Positions 16,551-25,190 of a DNA stretch of 64,000 bases are shown here, in pieces; the first letter of the stretch is position 1; every line of letters starts with the position of its first letter. The translations under genes were made by a program, and so were the position numbers. The notes below the pieces were generated by a model. It was not told the DNA's origin. It did not search any database and was given only the letters and a program-made list of their open reading frames with translations. The stretch spans positions 1-64,000 of the forward strand of contig DAITSJ010000018.1 of the NCBI GenBank assembly GCA_036843405.1. The letters are read 5' to 3'. This DNA comes from DGNJ01 sp002388905 (lineage in GTDB: Bacteria > Pseudomonadota > Gammaproteobacteria > Pseudomonadales > Porticoccaceae).

Positions 16551-18659
16551 TTACACTTTAATGAGGATATTGCCGAAAGCATCCATCTCCGCCGTCTGGC
16601 CCGGTCTGACTACGATGACGGTATCCGGGAGTTGAATTAAAGCAGGGCCCTGCAAGGGCGCGATAGTTTCCTCGTGTTCGATGGTGCAGACGGGTGTATC
16701 CACGAAACCGGCTTTTTCCGACCAGTACACCTTTTTCGTCGAACCGGGTTCCACCCTGCGATACTGTGTGTTACGTTCCGCTATCTCCGGCTTAACGGTC
16801 CGGCCCACCGCGCGCAGCGAGAAACCGGTTATTTCCACACCGCCTTCCCGGTAGCCGGCGCCTTTGCCGAACAGCTCCTCGTAGATGAATGAGAAATCTC
16901 TCTCGATCTGCTCCATCTCCGGCGCGCCTATGGCGATATTACGAACGTTCACATCGACATCGTGAACCTGCATGGCATATTTCATGCGGACTCGTCGATT
17001 AAGCACGATGTCCGTCTGCGGGAACCCTTCTTTTTCCAATTCTTCCATCGCCTTCTTTTCGAGATCCGTGAAAATTTCATTCACCCTGGCGCCGTCGTTG
17101 GGGAGAAGGATGTTTTCAGGGTGCTGATAGAGATGGACGATATCCGCCGTCGCCGCCCCAAAGGCCGACCACAGGGCGGCGGCCCAGGGGAGGGGAACCA
17201 CCACTTGTTGCAATCCCGCTTCTCGGGCCACGGCACCGGCGTGAACGGGACCACCGCCGCCAAATGCAAAACAGGAAAATTCCCTGGGATCGAAACCCCG
17301 CATTACACTCATCCTGCGAATCAGGTCGGCCATCTTCGAGTCGACTATCCGGACGATGCCCGCGGCAGTCTCCTGTAAGCCGAGTCCCAGCTGATCGGCC
17401 AGCCGTTGAATGGCCGCTTCGGAACGTCTGGCATCGACTTTCATACGACCGTGCAGAAACTGATCAGGGTCGAGCACGCCCATAACTACATCGGCATCGG
17501 TTACCGTGGCATCTTCCCCGCGACCGTAGCAGGCTGGCCCCGGATCGGCACCGGCACTTTTCGGGCCGACGTTCAAGCGTCCGGAGCTGTCAATCCAGGC
17601 GATCGATCCGCCACCGGCACCTATGGACTCCACATCGTACATTGGCAGGGCCAGTTCCAGCCGCTGGAAAATCGAAGACGACCTTTCCAGAGGCTCACCT
17701 TTGCGGATGGCGCTGACATCAAAAGTAGTGCCGCCCATGTCTGCCGCCAGCACGTTGGGCATGTTTATCTTCTCAGCCAGGTACCGGGACGCGACAATGC
17801 CCGCCACAGGGCCCGACTGTACGGTACGAATAGGTGCTTTCCTCGCTTCCGCCGCGGACATGGCGCCGCCCCCGCACTGGGCAAACAATACCCCGCGCTT
17901 GTAGCCGCGCTCCCTGGCGCCCTTTTCAATGGCATCGATGTAACGCAACATTACCTGGCCGATGTAGGCGTTCATTATGGTAGTTACAGTCCGCTCGTAC
18001 TCGCCCACAGAGCGCACCAGGTCTGCCCCGTTGCAGACAAAAAGTTCCGGCGCCACTTCTTCGGCGATTTCCCGCGATCGCCGTTCGTGTGTCTCGTTTT
18101 TGATGCTCCAGAGATAACTGATTGCAATGGCATCGCAGCCCGCATCCTTCAATGTCAATACCGCTTCGCGGACCGAATTCTCATCGAGTCGGACAATTTC
18201 ATCGCCATCGGCATCGATTCTTTCGGGAATTTCCAGAATACGGTCATGGGGAACCAGCGGCGTGGGTTTATAGGTGTTGGAGATGTCCAGCAGTTCATCC
18301 GCGGGCAATCCGGCAGTACGGCCGGAGCCTCTCATCATGTAGGTGGCATGGCCATGACCCTTGGTGGTCAGCAAGCCGACCCGGGAACCGTCCCGGCTGA
18401 CCAGCGCGTTTGTGCCTGTGGTTGTGCCGTGGACTATTCGGCGGCAACGGACCATCAGGGCCGAGAGTGGTATTTCGAGCTTCTCCGCCGCCCTTTCGAT
18501 GGCATTGAAGAAACCGATTGATCGATCACTGGGCGTCGTCGGGGTTTTCGCAGTAATAATAGTGCCGCTGTCAAAGACAACGACACAGTCCGTGAATGTA
18601 CCGCCGATATCGACCCCGATTGCCAGATCACGCTTTTCTGAAGCTCTCCGGTTTTCCAT
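16551..18659 (-). CDS. HyuA-like subunit of a hydantoinase/oxoprolinase/acetone-carboxylase-type enzyme
   Basis: 702 residues. The N-terminus has the ASKHA ATPase block AIGVDIGGTFTDCVVVFDSG, and HGTTTGTNALVSRDG follows, as in hydantoinase A/oxoprolinase proteins. Later blocks are NVLAADMGGTTFDVSAI and CFAFGGGGPVHAGAVA. This subunit uses ATP to activate or phosphorylate the substrate (hydantoin/oxoproline ring, or the ketone in acetone/acetophenone carboxylases). The ATG at 18659 sits behind GGGGGG and overlaps the hyuB stop by one base (TGATG). The longer frame to 18782 lies inside hyuB and is not used. Substrate is undetermined. Confidence 0.85.
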   Translation of the reverse strand: MENRRASEKRDLAIGVDIGGTFTDCVVVFDSGTIITAKTPTTPSDRSIGFFNAIERAAEKLEIPLSALMVRCRRIVHGTTTGTNALVSRDGSRVGLLTTKGHGHATYMMRGSGRTAGLPADELLDISNTYKPTPLVPHDRILEIPERIDADGDEIVRLDENSVREAVLTLKDAGCDAIAISYLWSIKNETHERRSREIAEEVAPELFVCNGADLVRSVGEYERTVTTIMNAYIGQVMLRYIDAIEKGARERGYKRGVLFAQCGGGAMSAAEARKAPIRTVQSGPVAGIVASRYLAEKINMPNVLAADMGGTTFDVSAIRKGEPLERSSSIFQRLELALPMYDVESIGAGGGSIAWIDSSGRLNVGPKSAGADPGPACYGRGEDATVTDADVVMGVLDPDQFLHGRMKVDARRSEAAIQRLADQLGLGLQETAAGIVRIVDSKMADLIRRMSVMRGFDPREFSCFAFGGGGPVHAGAVAREAGLQQVVVPLPWAAALWSAFGAATADIVHLYQHPENILLPNDGARVNEIFTDLEKKAMEELEKEGFPQTDIVLNRRVRMKYAMQVHDVDVNVRNIAIGAPEMEQIERDFSFIYEELFGKGAGYREGGVEITGFSLRAVGRTVKPEIAERNTQYRRVEPGSTKKVYWSEKAGFVDTPVCTIEHEETIAPLQGPALIQLPDTVIVVRPGQTAEMDAFGNILIKV

Positions 18660-21046
18660 CACGCCCCCCTTGTAATGGTTTCTTCTTGTTGCCCGGGGAG
18701 AGAGGTTATTTTCATGTCTACAACCGGCTTGTCGTGTGCGCGCGCAATATCCGTGGCAACGAGATGACCACAGTCTGTGCAAATATACTGGCGCATAACC
18801 AGGTCATCATCGCAGAAGTCGTGGGAATCCGGATACATTACCGGGTCAACATCGTGGGGGTTGGTTTCGATGCAACCGAGATAATCCTTGTAATTTTCTG
18901 TTGTCGGCCCCAGGCTTCTCTGACAGTGCGCGCAGGTCCAGAACAGTGCCTCCTCGGCAACCAACAGTCCCACACCTTCCGTGAGGAAGCGCGAGGCATT
19001 GGCAGTCGCGGCGCCAGGCCGGACTGGCGATTTATCGGGGAGCCGGCACTTGTCCATTCGATCCTGCCTTATTGCGCTGCGTGCGCTTTTTGTCCCGGCC
19101 TCATCCAGGTTGCCATTACCATCAAGCAAAACGCCATAGTACTTTTCCGACTGGCTCGCCTGAATCCGGTCTTCCTTAATGTCCTCGAGAACCGTTTCCG
19201 GTTCCCGTAATAAAGGATCCCCGAAGCCGCCGCCGGCACTGTTTTCAACCACCCAGATGTCGCCGTCGGTCAGCTCCAGCGAGCCTTTGGGGGAAATCCG
19301 ACGCAGCTCTCCCAATTGGGACTCTACCTCTTCTCGGGTGCCAGGCATTTCCCCGCGGGAAAATCTGGCCCATATATCGGTTTTGCTGGCGGTCAGAAAA
19401 TTGCCGGGATGGCCCGGCAAGCCGCCCATCAGGCCGATGGTGGTCACCACGCCTGGATCCACGGAAACCACCTGGGCACTCAACACCTCGGTTTTATGGG
19501 GGACAAAGCCGACCTCGACGCCATTGCCGCCCCGCCAACGGCCCGCGCCGCCACTGCCTTTCTGTTCACGGCGGTACAGATAGAGAAAGGGGACTGACTG
19601 TTCCCAGTCTTCCGCATTGCCCGCCGTCGATCGCGGCCACCACCAGGCACCGCCGGTATCCACGCCGTCGCGGTAGGGAAAAGCGCCGATGGATCCCATC
19701 ACCTGATCGGCGGTAACATCCGCCACATAACGGCCGTTCCTGTTGGTTCCGGCCGCCACCCACCAGCCGGGCAGCGCGACGCCACCCGTTGCGTTGGCTA
19801 CTCGCCGAATCTCTTCCGGGCCCGTCAGCACCATCTTGCTGAGCACCTGGCTGGCCAGATAAACACTGACAATAGTGGCGCTCAACGTGGTCACGGCAGC
19901 GGGATGCACGGCACAGGTTAAAGTACCGGGGGTGGGAACCAACGTCATGTGTTCGATCACCCCGGCCGGACAATACATTTGATCGTAAGCCAGCATTGTT
20001 CCCGCGGCGCAGATCAGGGCCGAACGCCAGGAGCCGTAGGTGCCGCTGGCCGCCTGAAACTGTGGATCGGTTCCCTCGTTGTAGAACGTCATGTGATCAC
20101 CCTTTTTGACCACCCGGGTGACCAGCCGGTGTATCGACCGGTCTTCCGGTCCGGCGGCGCCCATATAAATGGCTTCGTTCCACTCGCCATCGGGAATTTC
20201 CCTGAGACGCTCCCGTACAACGCGGGAGCAGTCACTGATGAGTTTTCTCATCGCTCCCTTGATAACCCGGGCACCGTGCTCTTCAAGCAATTCCCTGATA
20301 CGTGTCCGTGTTGCCCGGAGCCCGGCGATCTGGCTTCGCAGTTGAAGCGTGAGGTTTTCCGGTGTCCGGCTCTGGCGAACGATCATCTCGAAGATGTCGT
20401 CCCGGACTTCTTCCCGTTCCACCAGTTTCATAGGGGGCATGGGAACCGGTTCCGAATAAATGTCAGGTGCCTCGGGGCAGAAACTGCCGGGGTTGATGCC
20501 GCCGATATCGCCGACGTGGCAATTCGAGAAAATCCAGCAGAATAGCTTTCCTTCCCAGAAAACAGGCATATAAAGCTCGACATCGATCTGATGTGCCGTG
20601 CCGATGTAAGGGTCGTTCTGGATGAATATGTCCCCCTCATGGATGCCCGGGTTGGTGCTGCGGTTTTCCAGCGTCCATTTGACAACAAGGTCGCCATAAC
20701 CGGTGAAGTATTGTATGGAAGGTCCGCAAATTATGGTGTCGCCGTTTTCGGTAAGCAGCGAGGTGTTGAAATCCTCGGTATAAACGATGACAGGCGATCC
20801 GGACACACGTTTTACCGTGTCCGAATGGTCGAGGTTGATATTCCAGAACCGGGAGCGCAGGACCTGATAGGTTATCGGATCGAGGTCTTCGTCATGGTCT
20901 TCATGGAGTTGCAACCGGGGGTCGATTTTCAGTTCTCTCGGCGGAATATAGGAGTATGTTTTGCCGTCCCACTTATGCTCGGATAATATTTTTGCTTCAT
21001 CTTCCAGGCCAACGTCATCAGACCGGGATTTAATATCTTCGCTCAT
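18659..21046 (-). CDS. HyuB-like subunit with C-terminal zinc-ribbon extension
   Basis: 795 residues. The first ~620 form the hydantoinase-B domain: LDPITYQVLRSRFWNINLDH, HEGDIFIQNDPYIGTAHQID, GGINPGSFCPEAPDIYSEP, and the Gly-rich GGAGRWRGGNGVEVGF and NSAGGGFGDPL blocks. The last ~120 residues are an added domain with CAHC and CTDC knuckles (WTCAHCQRSLGP and YICTDCGHL), so a zinc ribbon. Acetone carboxylase has a separate small zinc-binding gamma subunit of this kind, so this protein looks like a HyuB(alpha)-gamma fusion. It is the first gene of the operon, with GGGAGGG before the ATG. An ATP-dependent carboxylase acting on a ketone or aromatic is my best inference; hydantoinase-like activity is the alternative. 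Confidence 0.82.
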   Translation of the reverse strand: MSEDIKSRSDDVGLEDEAKILSEHKWDGKTYSYIPPRELKIDPRLQLHEDHDEDLDPITYQVLRSRFWNINLDHSDTVKRVSGSPVIVYTEDFNTSLLTENGDTIICGPSIQYFTGYGDLVVKWTLENRSTNPGIHEGDIFIQNDPYIGTAHQIDVELYMPVFWEGKLFCWIFSNCHVGDIGGINPGSFCPEAPDIYSEPVPMPPMKLVEREEVRDDIFEMIVRQSRTPENLTLQLRSQIAGLRATRTRIRELLEEHGARVIKGAMRKLISDCSRVVRERLREIPDGEWNEAIYMGAAGPEDRSIHRLVTRVVKKGDHMTFYNEGTDPQFQAASGTYGSWRSALICAAGTMLAYDQMYCPAGVIEHMTLVPTPGTLTCAVHPAAVTTLSATIVSVYLASQVLSKMVLTGPEEIRRVANATGGVALPGWWVAAGTNRNGRYVADVTADQVMGSIGAFPYRDGVDTGGAWWWPRSTAGNAEDWEQSVPFLYLYRREQKGSGGAGRWRGGNGVEVGFVPHKTEVLSAQVVSVDPGVVTTIGLMGGLPGHPGNFLTASKTDIWARFSRGEMPGTREEVESQLGELRRISPKGSLELTDGDIWVVENSAGGGFGDPLLREPETVLEDIKEDRIQASQSEKYYGVLLDGNGNLDEAGTKSARSAIRQDRMDKCRLPDKSPVRPGAATANASRFLTEGVGLLVAEEALFWTCAHCQRSLGPTTENYKDYLGCIETNPHDVDPVMYPDSHDFCDDDLVMRQYICTDCGHLVATDIARAHDKPVVDMKITSLPGQQEETITRGA

Positions 21047-21660
21047 TAATTACCCTCCCGCTTCTATTCGCCTGCGCGGTAATTTTTTGTTTATTCATTT
21101 GAATCAGTTCAGGCTATTATACTTGCTGAACAAGAGCAAGTATAATCTGCTGCGGCCGCGACGAAGGAAACGATACAGTCGCCAGAACGCGGGCCACTGT
21201 GTCCGATGAACCGCTTACGCCATCAAATGGCACTGTGTCATGGCCTGGGCGCAAAACGTAAGTCGGGTATTCAGGATAGAAATGGAAATGGATGATAGAG
21301 GCGCCGTGATCAGGTTAATTACCTGCGCACAGGAGGAGTGTCATGGGTGGTCTGGTTTCCCGCCAATCACACCCCGGCGCAGACAGGTCAGTGGTATTTC
21401 GATCAGGAAAAACTAGGGGGCGGTATCGGTGAGACCGGGAAAGGGTCGCGGTTGCCTTTCGACTCTGCTTGGCCGAATATCACGTACGGCAGCCACTCGT
21501 TTTTCACCTGTTGGATAACAGTGGGGCATGTGATTGCCGAAGCACGAACGCCACACACGGCGGATGGGTTCGGGATGGTCAGGGTGGTTTTTAGTGAAAA
21601 GGGGGTTAATACTGCCTATACTTGAAATCCACAGGGAGCGTAGACAGCGCGGGGCTGGCC
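21047..21660. other. Intergenic region with IS21-end-like motifs
   Basis: Divergent promoters for hyuB (minus) and the lipoprotein gene (plus) must lie here. A frame at 21338-21625 shows no family resemblance and I do not annotate it. The stretch 21340-21620 contains GTGGTCTGGTTTCC, CAGTGGTATTTCGATCAGG and the repeat copy at 21593. This is reminiscent of the multiple terminal repeats of IS21-family elements, so it may be a solo or remnant end. No transposase is recognisable. Confidence 0.35.
21593..21616 (+). repeat. Copy 2 of the dispersed 24-nt imperfect repeat
   Basis: Starts AGTGAAAAGGGGGTTAATAC and continues TGCC. Twenty of 24 positions match 1142-1165, and a TGGTC...GGTGGTTTTT block precedes both. 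It lies 45 bp upstream of the lipoprotein start. Confidence 0.5.
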
Positions 21661-22644
21661 ATGAGCTATCGATTCCCGATTATAGCGATTTCCGTTGCGG
21701 CAATTTCGATGCTGCTGCTGTCCTGCGGCGGTGACGACAAAGATGCCGCGCAAATTCCCGATGCTACCGGTGACATGGCCGGGATCACCACAAAAACAGA
21801 CAGGGCAGGTACCCGGAAAAACAGTGCTCCACCTACCGATCCCTATGCCGGCGTGGCGCCGGAAGCTGTCGCTGACTCTATCGCGCAAAAGCTGGGGTTG
21901 ACGCCGCAAGAGACGGTCGCCGCTCTGGAGGCCATTGCCACTCCGCCCGATGTCGGCGCCGATATTCGCGGTGTGCGGTTGGGCATGACCCCTGAGCAGG
22001 CGATCGCGGCTTTAAAAACGAGTTTTCCCCAAGACGCCATTATCGAAGAGCCGCGCTATTTCACTGTGCCGCAGAGCGCGGGACTCTGGCCCCCGGGGCA
22101 GGAAGCAACGGTGGCGACATCCGGTGCATACGCCGATAAGGCGCGCGCCACCGATAACAAAACAAAGGACATAATCAACATCGAGTTCGCCCTGCCGCCC
22201 GCCGACAATGTCGTTCACTCCATAACGCGAATACACAACATGCGCTTCAGTGAAAGTGGCAAAAAGGTCTCCGCCGGCGTTTATCACCAGGTCCTTATTG
22301 ACAAATATGGTCCGCCGGATGCGGAGTTCAATCTTTACAGCGGGAAGGTCCTCAAATGGCTCTATCCGTCGTCTGGTGTGGACTGTGCCTCCGGCGCGCG
22401 TGGAGCCACCCATGGCCAGTCATGGGTTCTGCAATATGCGGGAAACCCGACGGACTGTGCGACCGCGCTGATTTATTCTTACGCGGCGGGGAATGACGGC
22501 ATTGTGCAGTCGGTGGGGGGCAAAATTGCCAACCCGGGGCACCTGCATATCAACAAAATGGCCAATATGGCCTTGCGCGAAGAGGTCCGGAAAAAGGACG
22601 CTGAAGCCCGAGGCGAACAGGCGACCGACATACCGGATATTTGA
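21661..22644 (+). CDS. Hypothetical lipoprotein
   Basis: 327 residues from the Met at 21661, which places a lipoprotein signal (RFPIIAISVAAISMLLLSC) at the N-terminus with the lipobox LLSC. A low-complexity Asp/Thr-rich linker follows. The middle contains IRGVRLGMTPEQAIAALKTS, a motif seen in small lipid-anchored proteins with BamE-like folds, and VLIDKYGPPDAEFN; a second Cys pair (DCASG, TDCAT) may form a disulfide. I do not recognise a characterised family. A second small lipoprotein follows 25 bp later, so they may form an operon. The longer frame from 21622 would spoil the signal. Confidence 0.6.
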   Translation: MSYRFPIIAISVAAISMLLLSCGGDDKDAAQIPDATGDMAGITTKTDRAGTRKNSAPPTDPYAGVAPEAVADSIAQKLGLTPQETVAALEAIATPPDVGADIRGVRLGMTPEQAIAALKTSFPQDAIIEEPRYFTVPQSAGLWPPGQEATVATSGAYADKARATDNKTKDIINIEFALPPADNVVHSITRIHNMRFSESGKKVSAGVYHQVLIDKYGPPDAEFNLYSGKVLKWLYPSSGVDCASGARGATHGQSWVLQYAGNPTDCATALIYSYAAGNDGIVQSVGGKIANPGHLHINKMANMALREEVRKKDAEARGEQATDIPDI

Positions 22645-22669
22645 GACAAAACAAAAAGGAGAATGTCTG

Positions 22670-22864
22670 ATGCTTCGAATAATCACCCTGACGTCGATTC
22701 TCGGCATGGTACTGGTGCTGTCCGCCTGCGGTGAGTCCTGTGAAAGTGTGCAGGACCAGATGCAGGACATCGGCCGCGAGATACAGGGCGACCCGTCCTC
22801 AGCAATGGATCGCTCCGAGGAACTGGAAGACCTTCGCGATAAAATGCAGGAAATGGGCTGTTAG
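22670..22864 (+). CDS. Small lipoprotein
   Basis: 64 residues: MLRIITLTSILGMVLVLSAC is a clear lipoprotein signal with lipobox LSAC. The mature ~45 residues (CGESCESVQDQMQDIGREI...) are acidic and helical, with one further Cys near the start and one at the very end. AAAAGGAG precedes the ATG at a good distance. It probably shares a transcript with the larger lipoprotein upstream. Function unknown. Confidence 0.65.
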   Translation: MLRIITLTSILGMVLVLSACGESCESVQDQMQDIGREIQGDPSSAMDRSEELEDLRDKMQEMGC

Positions 22865-23259
22865 CCCCTGCGTTACCGGCGTGCAAAAATAAGGCGAGGA
22901 TGTGCCCGCAGAGCAGGGGTTCAGGTAATGCCAATGCGTGGGCTCATATATTCGCTCTCTTTCATCGAATGATTTGGAAAGCAAAGTTTGTACTGGATTG
23001 CTCCGGTCATTGATTGCGGCACTTTCGCTTACTTGTTTTTCTCCGAGGTGAATATGTTGCCGGCCGGTGCTGGAAGGTGAGCGTGTTGGAATACACTGCC
23101 TTGCCTGTCCGGGTTGCGTGATCCGCGCGTATTGTTCAGATCTGCCGGAATGCTTCACAATATGATGTATGCGAACGGTACGAAAAGAGTCCCTGGCATG
23201 CATTAGTAGGGTATAGGATCTTGTCAGGACCATGAATATACGGAGATCCGAGGGGAAAG
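22865..23259. other. Non-coding stretch
   Basis: Between the small lipoprotein and the cupin gene I see no gene on either strand and no clear hairpin or operator. A minus-strand frame at 22799-23233 runs antisense to the lipoprotein and has no protein-like composition. Confidence 0.5.
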
Positions 23260-23673
23260 ATGATATTGATTAAATGCGCCGGCTCGATGGTCGGTGTTGC
23301 GCTAATGTTGACCGGGATGTCTGCCGGGGTCGTCGGGCAGGAACCCGTCGATTCACGGCCTCGAAACGAGCTGCATCGCGCTGACCTGGCCGAGGCGCCA
23401 ACTTTGGAGACGATTGTGTCGACGGCTGAATATGCACCGGGCGACTCTATAGGTCGTCATTATCACCATGGTCTGGAAGCTCTCTACGTAGTCCAGGGCG
23501 CTATGATTCAGGCACCGGGGAAGGAGCCGCGGGATATACCCACTGGCACCTCGCTGCTCTACGAGCGGGACGTTATTCATGGGGGCTTCACGGTGGTGGG
23601 TGACAGTGTGCTGAAGCTGTTTACCGTTCATGTGGTCGACAAGGGCAAGCCGCTATACGAATACGTGGAATAG
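23260..23673 (+). CDS. Secreted cupin-domain protein
   Basis: 137 residues. The N-terminus is hydrophobic (MVGVALMLTGMSAGVVG), consistent with export. The cupin motif 1 is visible as GDSIGRHYHHGLEALYVVQG (His ligands and Glu), and motif 2 as PTGTSLLYERDVIHGGF. One small beta-barrel domain fills the protein. The metal ion and any substrate are unknown; such single cupins are often binding proteins or isomerases. A ribosome-binding site GAGGGG precedes the ATG. The gene stands alone. Confidence 0.7.
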   Translation: MILIKCAGSMVGVALMLTGMSAGVVGQEPVDSRPRNELHRADLAEAPTLETIVSTAEYAPGDSIGRHYHHGLEALYVVQGAMIQAPGKEPRDIPTGTSLLYERDVIHGGFTVVGDSVLKLFTVHVVDKGKPLYEYVE

Positions 23674-23734
23674 ACGGGTTGCCCTTTATAGGAAAAGATC
23701 GATTCAGAATACGCGAAAAAATTAGCCATAGACT

Positions 23735-23770
23735 CCACAAGAAACGGTTTTCACAGCTTCTTTCTTGTGG
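23735..23770. terminator. Inverted repeat, possible terminator of the cupin gene
   Basis: CCACAAGAAA (23735-23744) and TTTCTTGTGG (23761-23770) form a perfect 10-bp stem with a 16-nt loop, 61 bp downstream of the cupin stop. The downstream T content is modest, so an intrinsic terminator is plausible but not certain. Confidence 0.4.
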
Positions 23771-24277
23771 TCGCTTTCTTATGGTCAATGGATAAAATTA
23801 TTTCTGTCGCAGTTCATCCACATTGGGAGCGTCATGGTAGGTCCTCCGCAACATCTTTCAGTAGAAACTCGCTTTCAATGCTCGGCAATTATCGGTTAGG
23901 TATTGGAACGCGTCCGGGTCGTGTCCCTTTTGTCGTTGGTGCCGCCGTTTAAAGGGCTGATAACGCAAGGTAAGTCTGTTATCTGTTCTGGTTCGGTTAA
24001 AAAAGCTCCAGCCGTCTATTGTCAGTTAGTGCCCTATGGAGACTGTCTGCCGACAGGGCGGCGGTGACATCGATTTTGATGGTCAGTAAAATATTCTCCC
24101 GAGCATTCCTATAAACAGCGTAATTTCATCGGGTATTGGGAAAGGGAGGTGGCCTGGCCTAAGCGGCAGTTTGCAAAAGATTCCTGATGTCAAAATATTT
24201 TACACATCATGGCTTTGCAGATAGAGCCAGCTGATGCCCTCCCACATAAATGGTTATTTCCCGGTTATTTTTTTGTG

Positions 24278-24294
24278 TCGGTATGGAGTTTGCT
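24278..24294 (+). promoter_or_regulatory. Candidate sigma-54 (-24/-12) promoter for the PEP-CTERM gene
   Basis: TCGGTATGGAGTTTGCT has GG and GC ten bases apart and a full TTGC at the -12 side, as sigma-54 promoters do. The -24 side (TCGGTAT against TGGCAC) is imperfect. The distance to the ATG (61 nt) suits a short leader. PEP-CTERM genes in related bacteria are often under the RpoN/PrsR system, which makes the match worth noting. Confidence 0.35.
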
Positions 24295-24354
24295 TCTTTT
24301 TTATGCAAGGCGCAGTCTGGTGAATGCGCTTTCAAATAGAGTAAGGAGGTGACC

Positions 24355-25050
24355 ATGTCAGCCAAAAACCTGATTATCCTGACAACGGTCCTCGCGGGCG
24401 CCACGGCTGGGATCAACAATGCCCATGCGACACTGGTGAGCCTGGGGGATTGCACCGGCGCAAATGATTGCATTATTACCGACACACCCCCCAACCCTGT
24501 TACAGCGAATCCGAATGACGGCATTCTACTGGCGTGGGATGAAGTGCAGAATTTTACCCTTACCTCGCCCTTGCGCGTGGATCGCGTATTTGATGAGACG
24601 GCCGATTTTATCACGGCGGACGGCGATGATTTCCTCATTGAAACCGGTACGGTGGTGTCCAGTCATTACATCCAGTGGGATCCGGGCAATAACAGCAGCT
24701 CAAGCGTGCAAACTACCATTTCGCTGGACTCACAGATCTTCGCGTTTATGACGGAAGATGCGAATCTCTTCAACAGCGACGATATCCTTGGCCTGCCGGG
24801 TCTCGACTATAACGATTTCACTAATCGTGGTCTGGAAGGTGCGGACAGCACTGATTTCAATGGCACCGATGTTGATATCGACTGGACCGCTAGCAGTCCT
24901 GGTGATTGGACGCGTCTGATCACCGCCTTTTCACCGGGTGCCGATGACGATGGGCCGGTCACCGTTCCCGAACCCGGCACGCTGATCATGTTGGGTCTTG
25001 GGCTTGTCGGACTCGGACTGTCCGCTCGGCGCAGGCTGAAAACGGTCTGA
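24355..25050 (+). CDS. PEP-CTERM sorted exported protein
   Basis: 231 residues. A signal peptide (NLIILTTVLAGATAGINNAHA) starts the protein. The C-terminus carries the PEP-CTERM sorting signal: VPEPGT, a hydrophobic helix (LIMLGLGLVGLGLSA) and a basic tail RRRLK. Exosortase is expected to cut and anchor or release it at the surface. The middle is acidic and beta-rich (about 45-200) and I do not recognise its domain. The ATG has a near-perfect ribosome-binding site (AAGGAGGTGA). No exosortase gene is in the window, so sorting depends on a gene elsewhere. Confidence 0.85.
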   Translation: MSAKNLIILTTVLAGATAGINNAHATLVSLGDCTGANDCIITDTPPNPVTANPNDGILLAWDEVQNFTLTSPLRVDRVFDETADFITADGDDFLIETGTVVSSHYIQWDPGNNSSSSVQTTISLDSQIFAFMTEDANLFNSDDILGLPGLDYNDFTNRGLEGADSTDFNGTDVDIDWTASSPGDWTRLITAFSPGADDDGPVTVPEPGTLIMLGLGLVGLGLSARRRLKTV

Positions 25051-25190
25051 CGCGATACTCGCCTACCGGTTGACAGGATTAGGCGGTTAGCTACAGCGTT
25101 TTTATCCTGGCACCCGGGCATGGCCTGCGTTACTGTCACGCGACCGGGCTGTAAGTGGCGACCGGTAAAGCCACGTGTGCATCCGGACCA

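Larger units (their letters stand above)
23674..24354. other. Gene-free region upstream of the PEP-CTERM gene
   Basis: About 680 bp with no supported gene. It is AT-richer than the surroundings. It holds an inverted repeat at 23735-23770 and a candidate sigma-54 promoter at 24278. A 61-codon frame at 23767 has no protein-like features. Confidence 0.5.

Noticed and set aside
21338..21625. A 95-codon plus-strand frame before the lipoprotein gene
   Set aside because: No family resemblance, no ribosome-binding site that stands out, and its end overlaps the IS21-like repeat; treated as non-coding.
22799..23233. A 144-codon minus-strand frame antisense to the small lipoprotein
   Set aside because: It covers the lipoprotein gene on the other strand and has no protein-like features.
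23767..23952. A 61-codon frame in the gap before the PEP-CTERM gene
   Set aside because: No signal, domain or ribosome-binding site; low support in an AT-rich gap.
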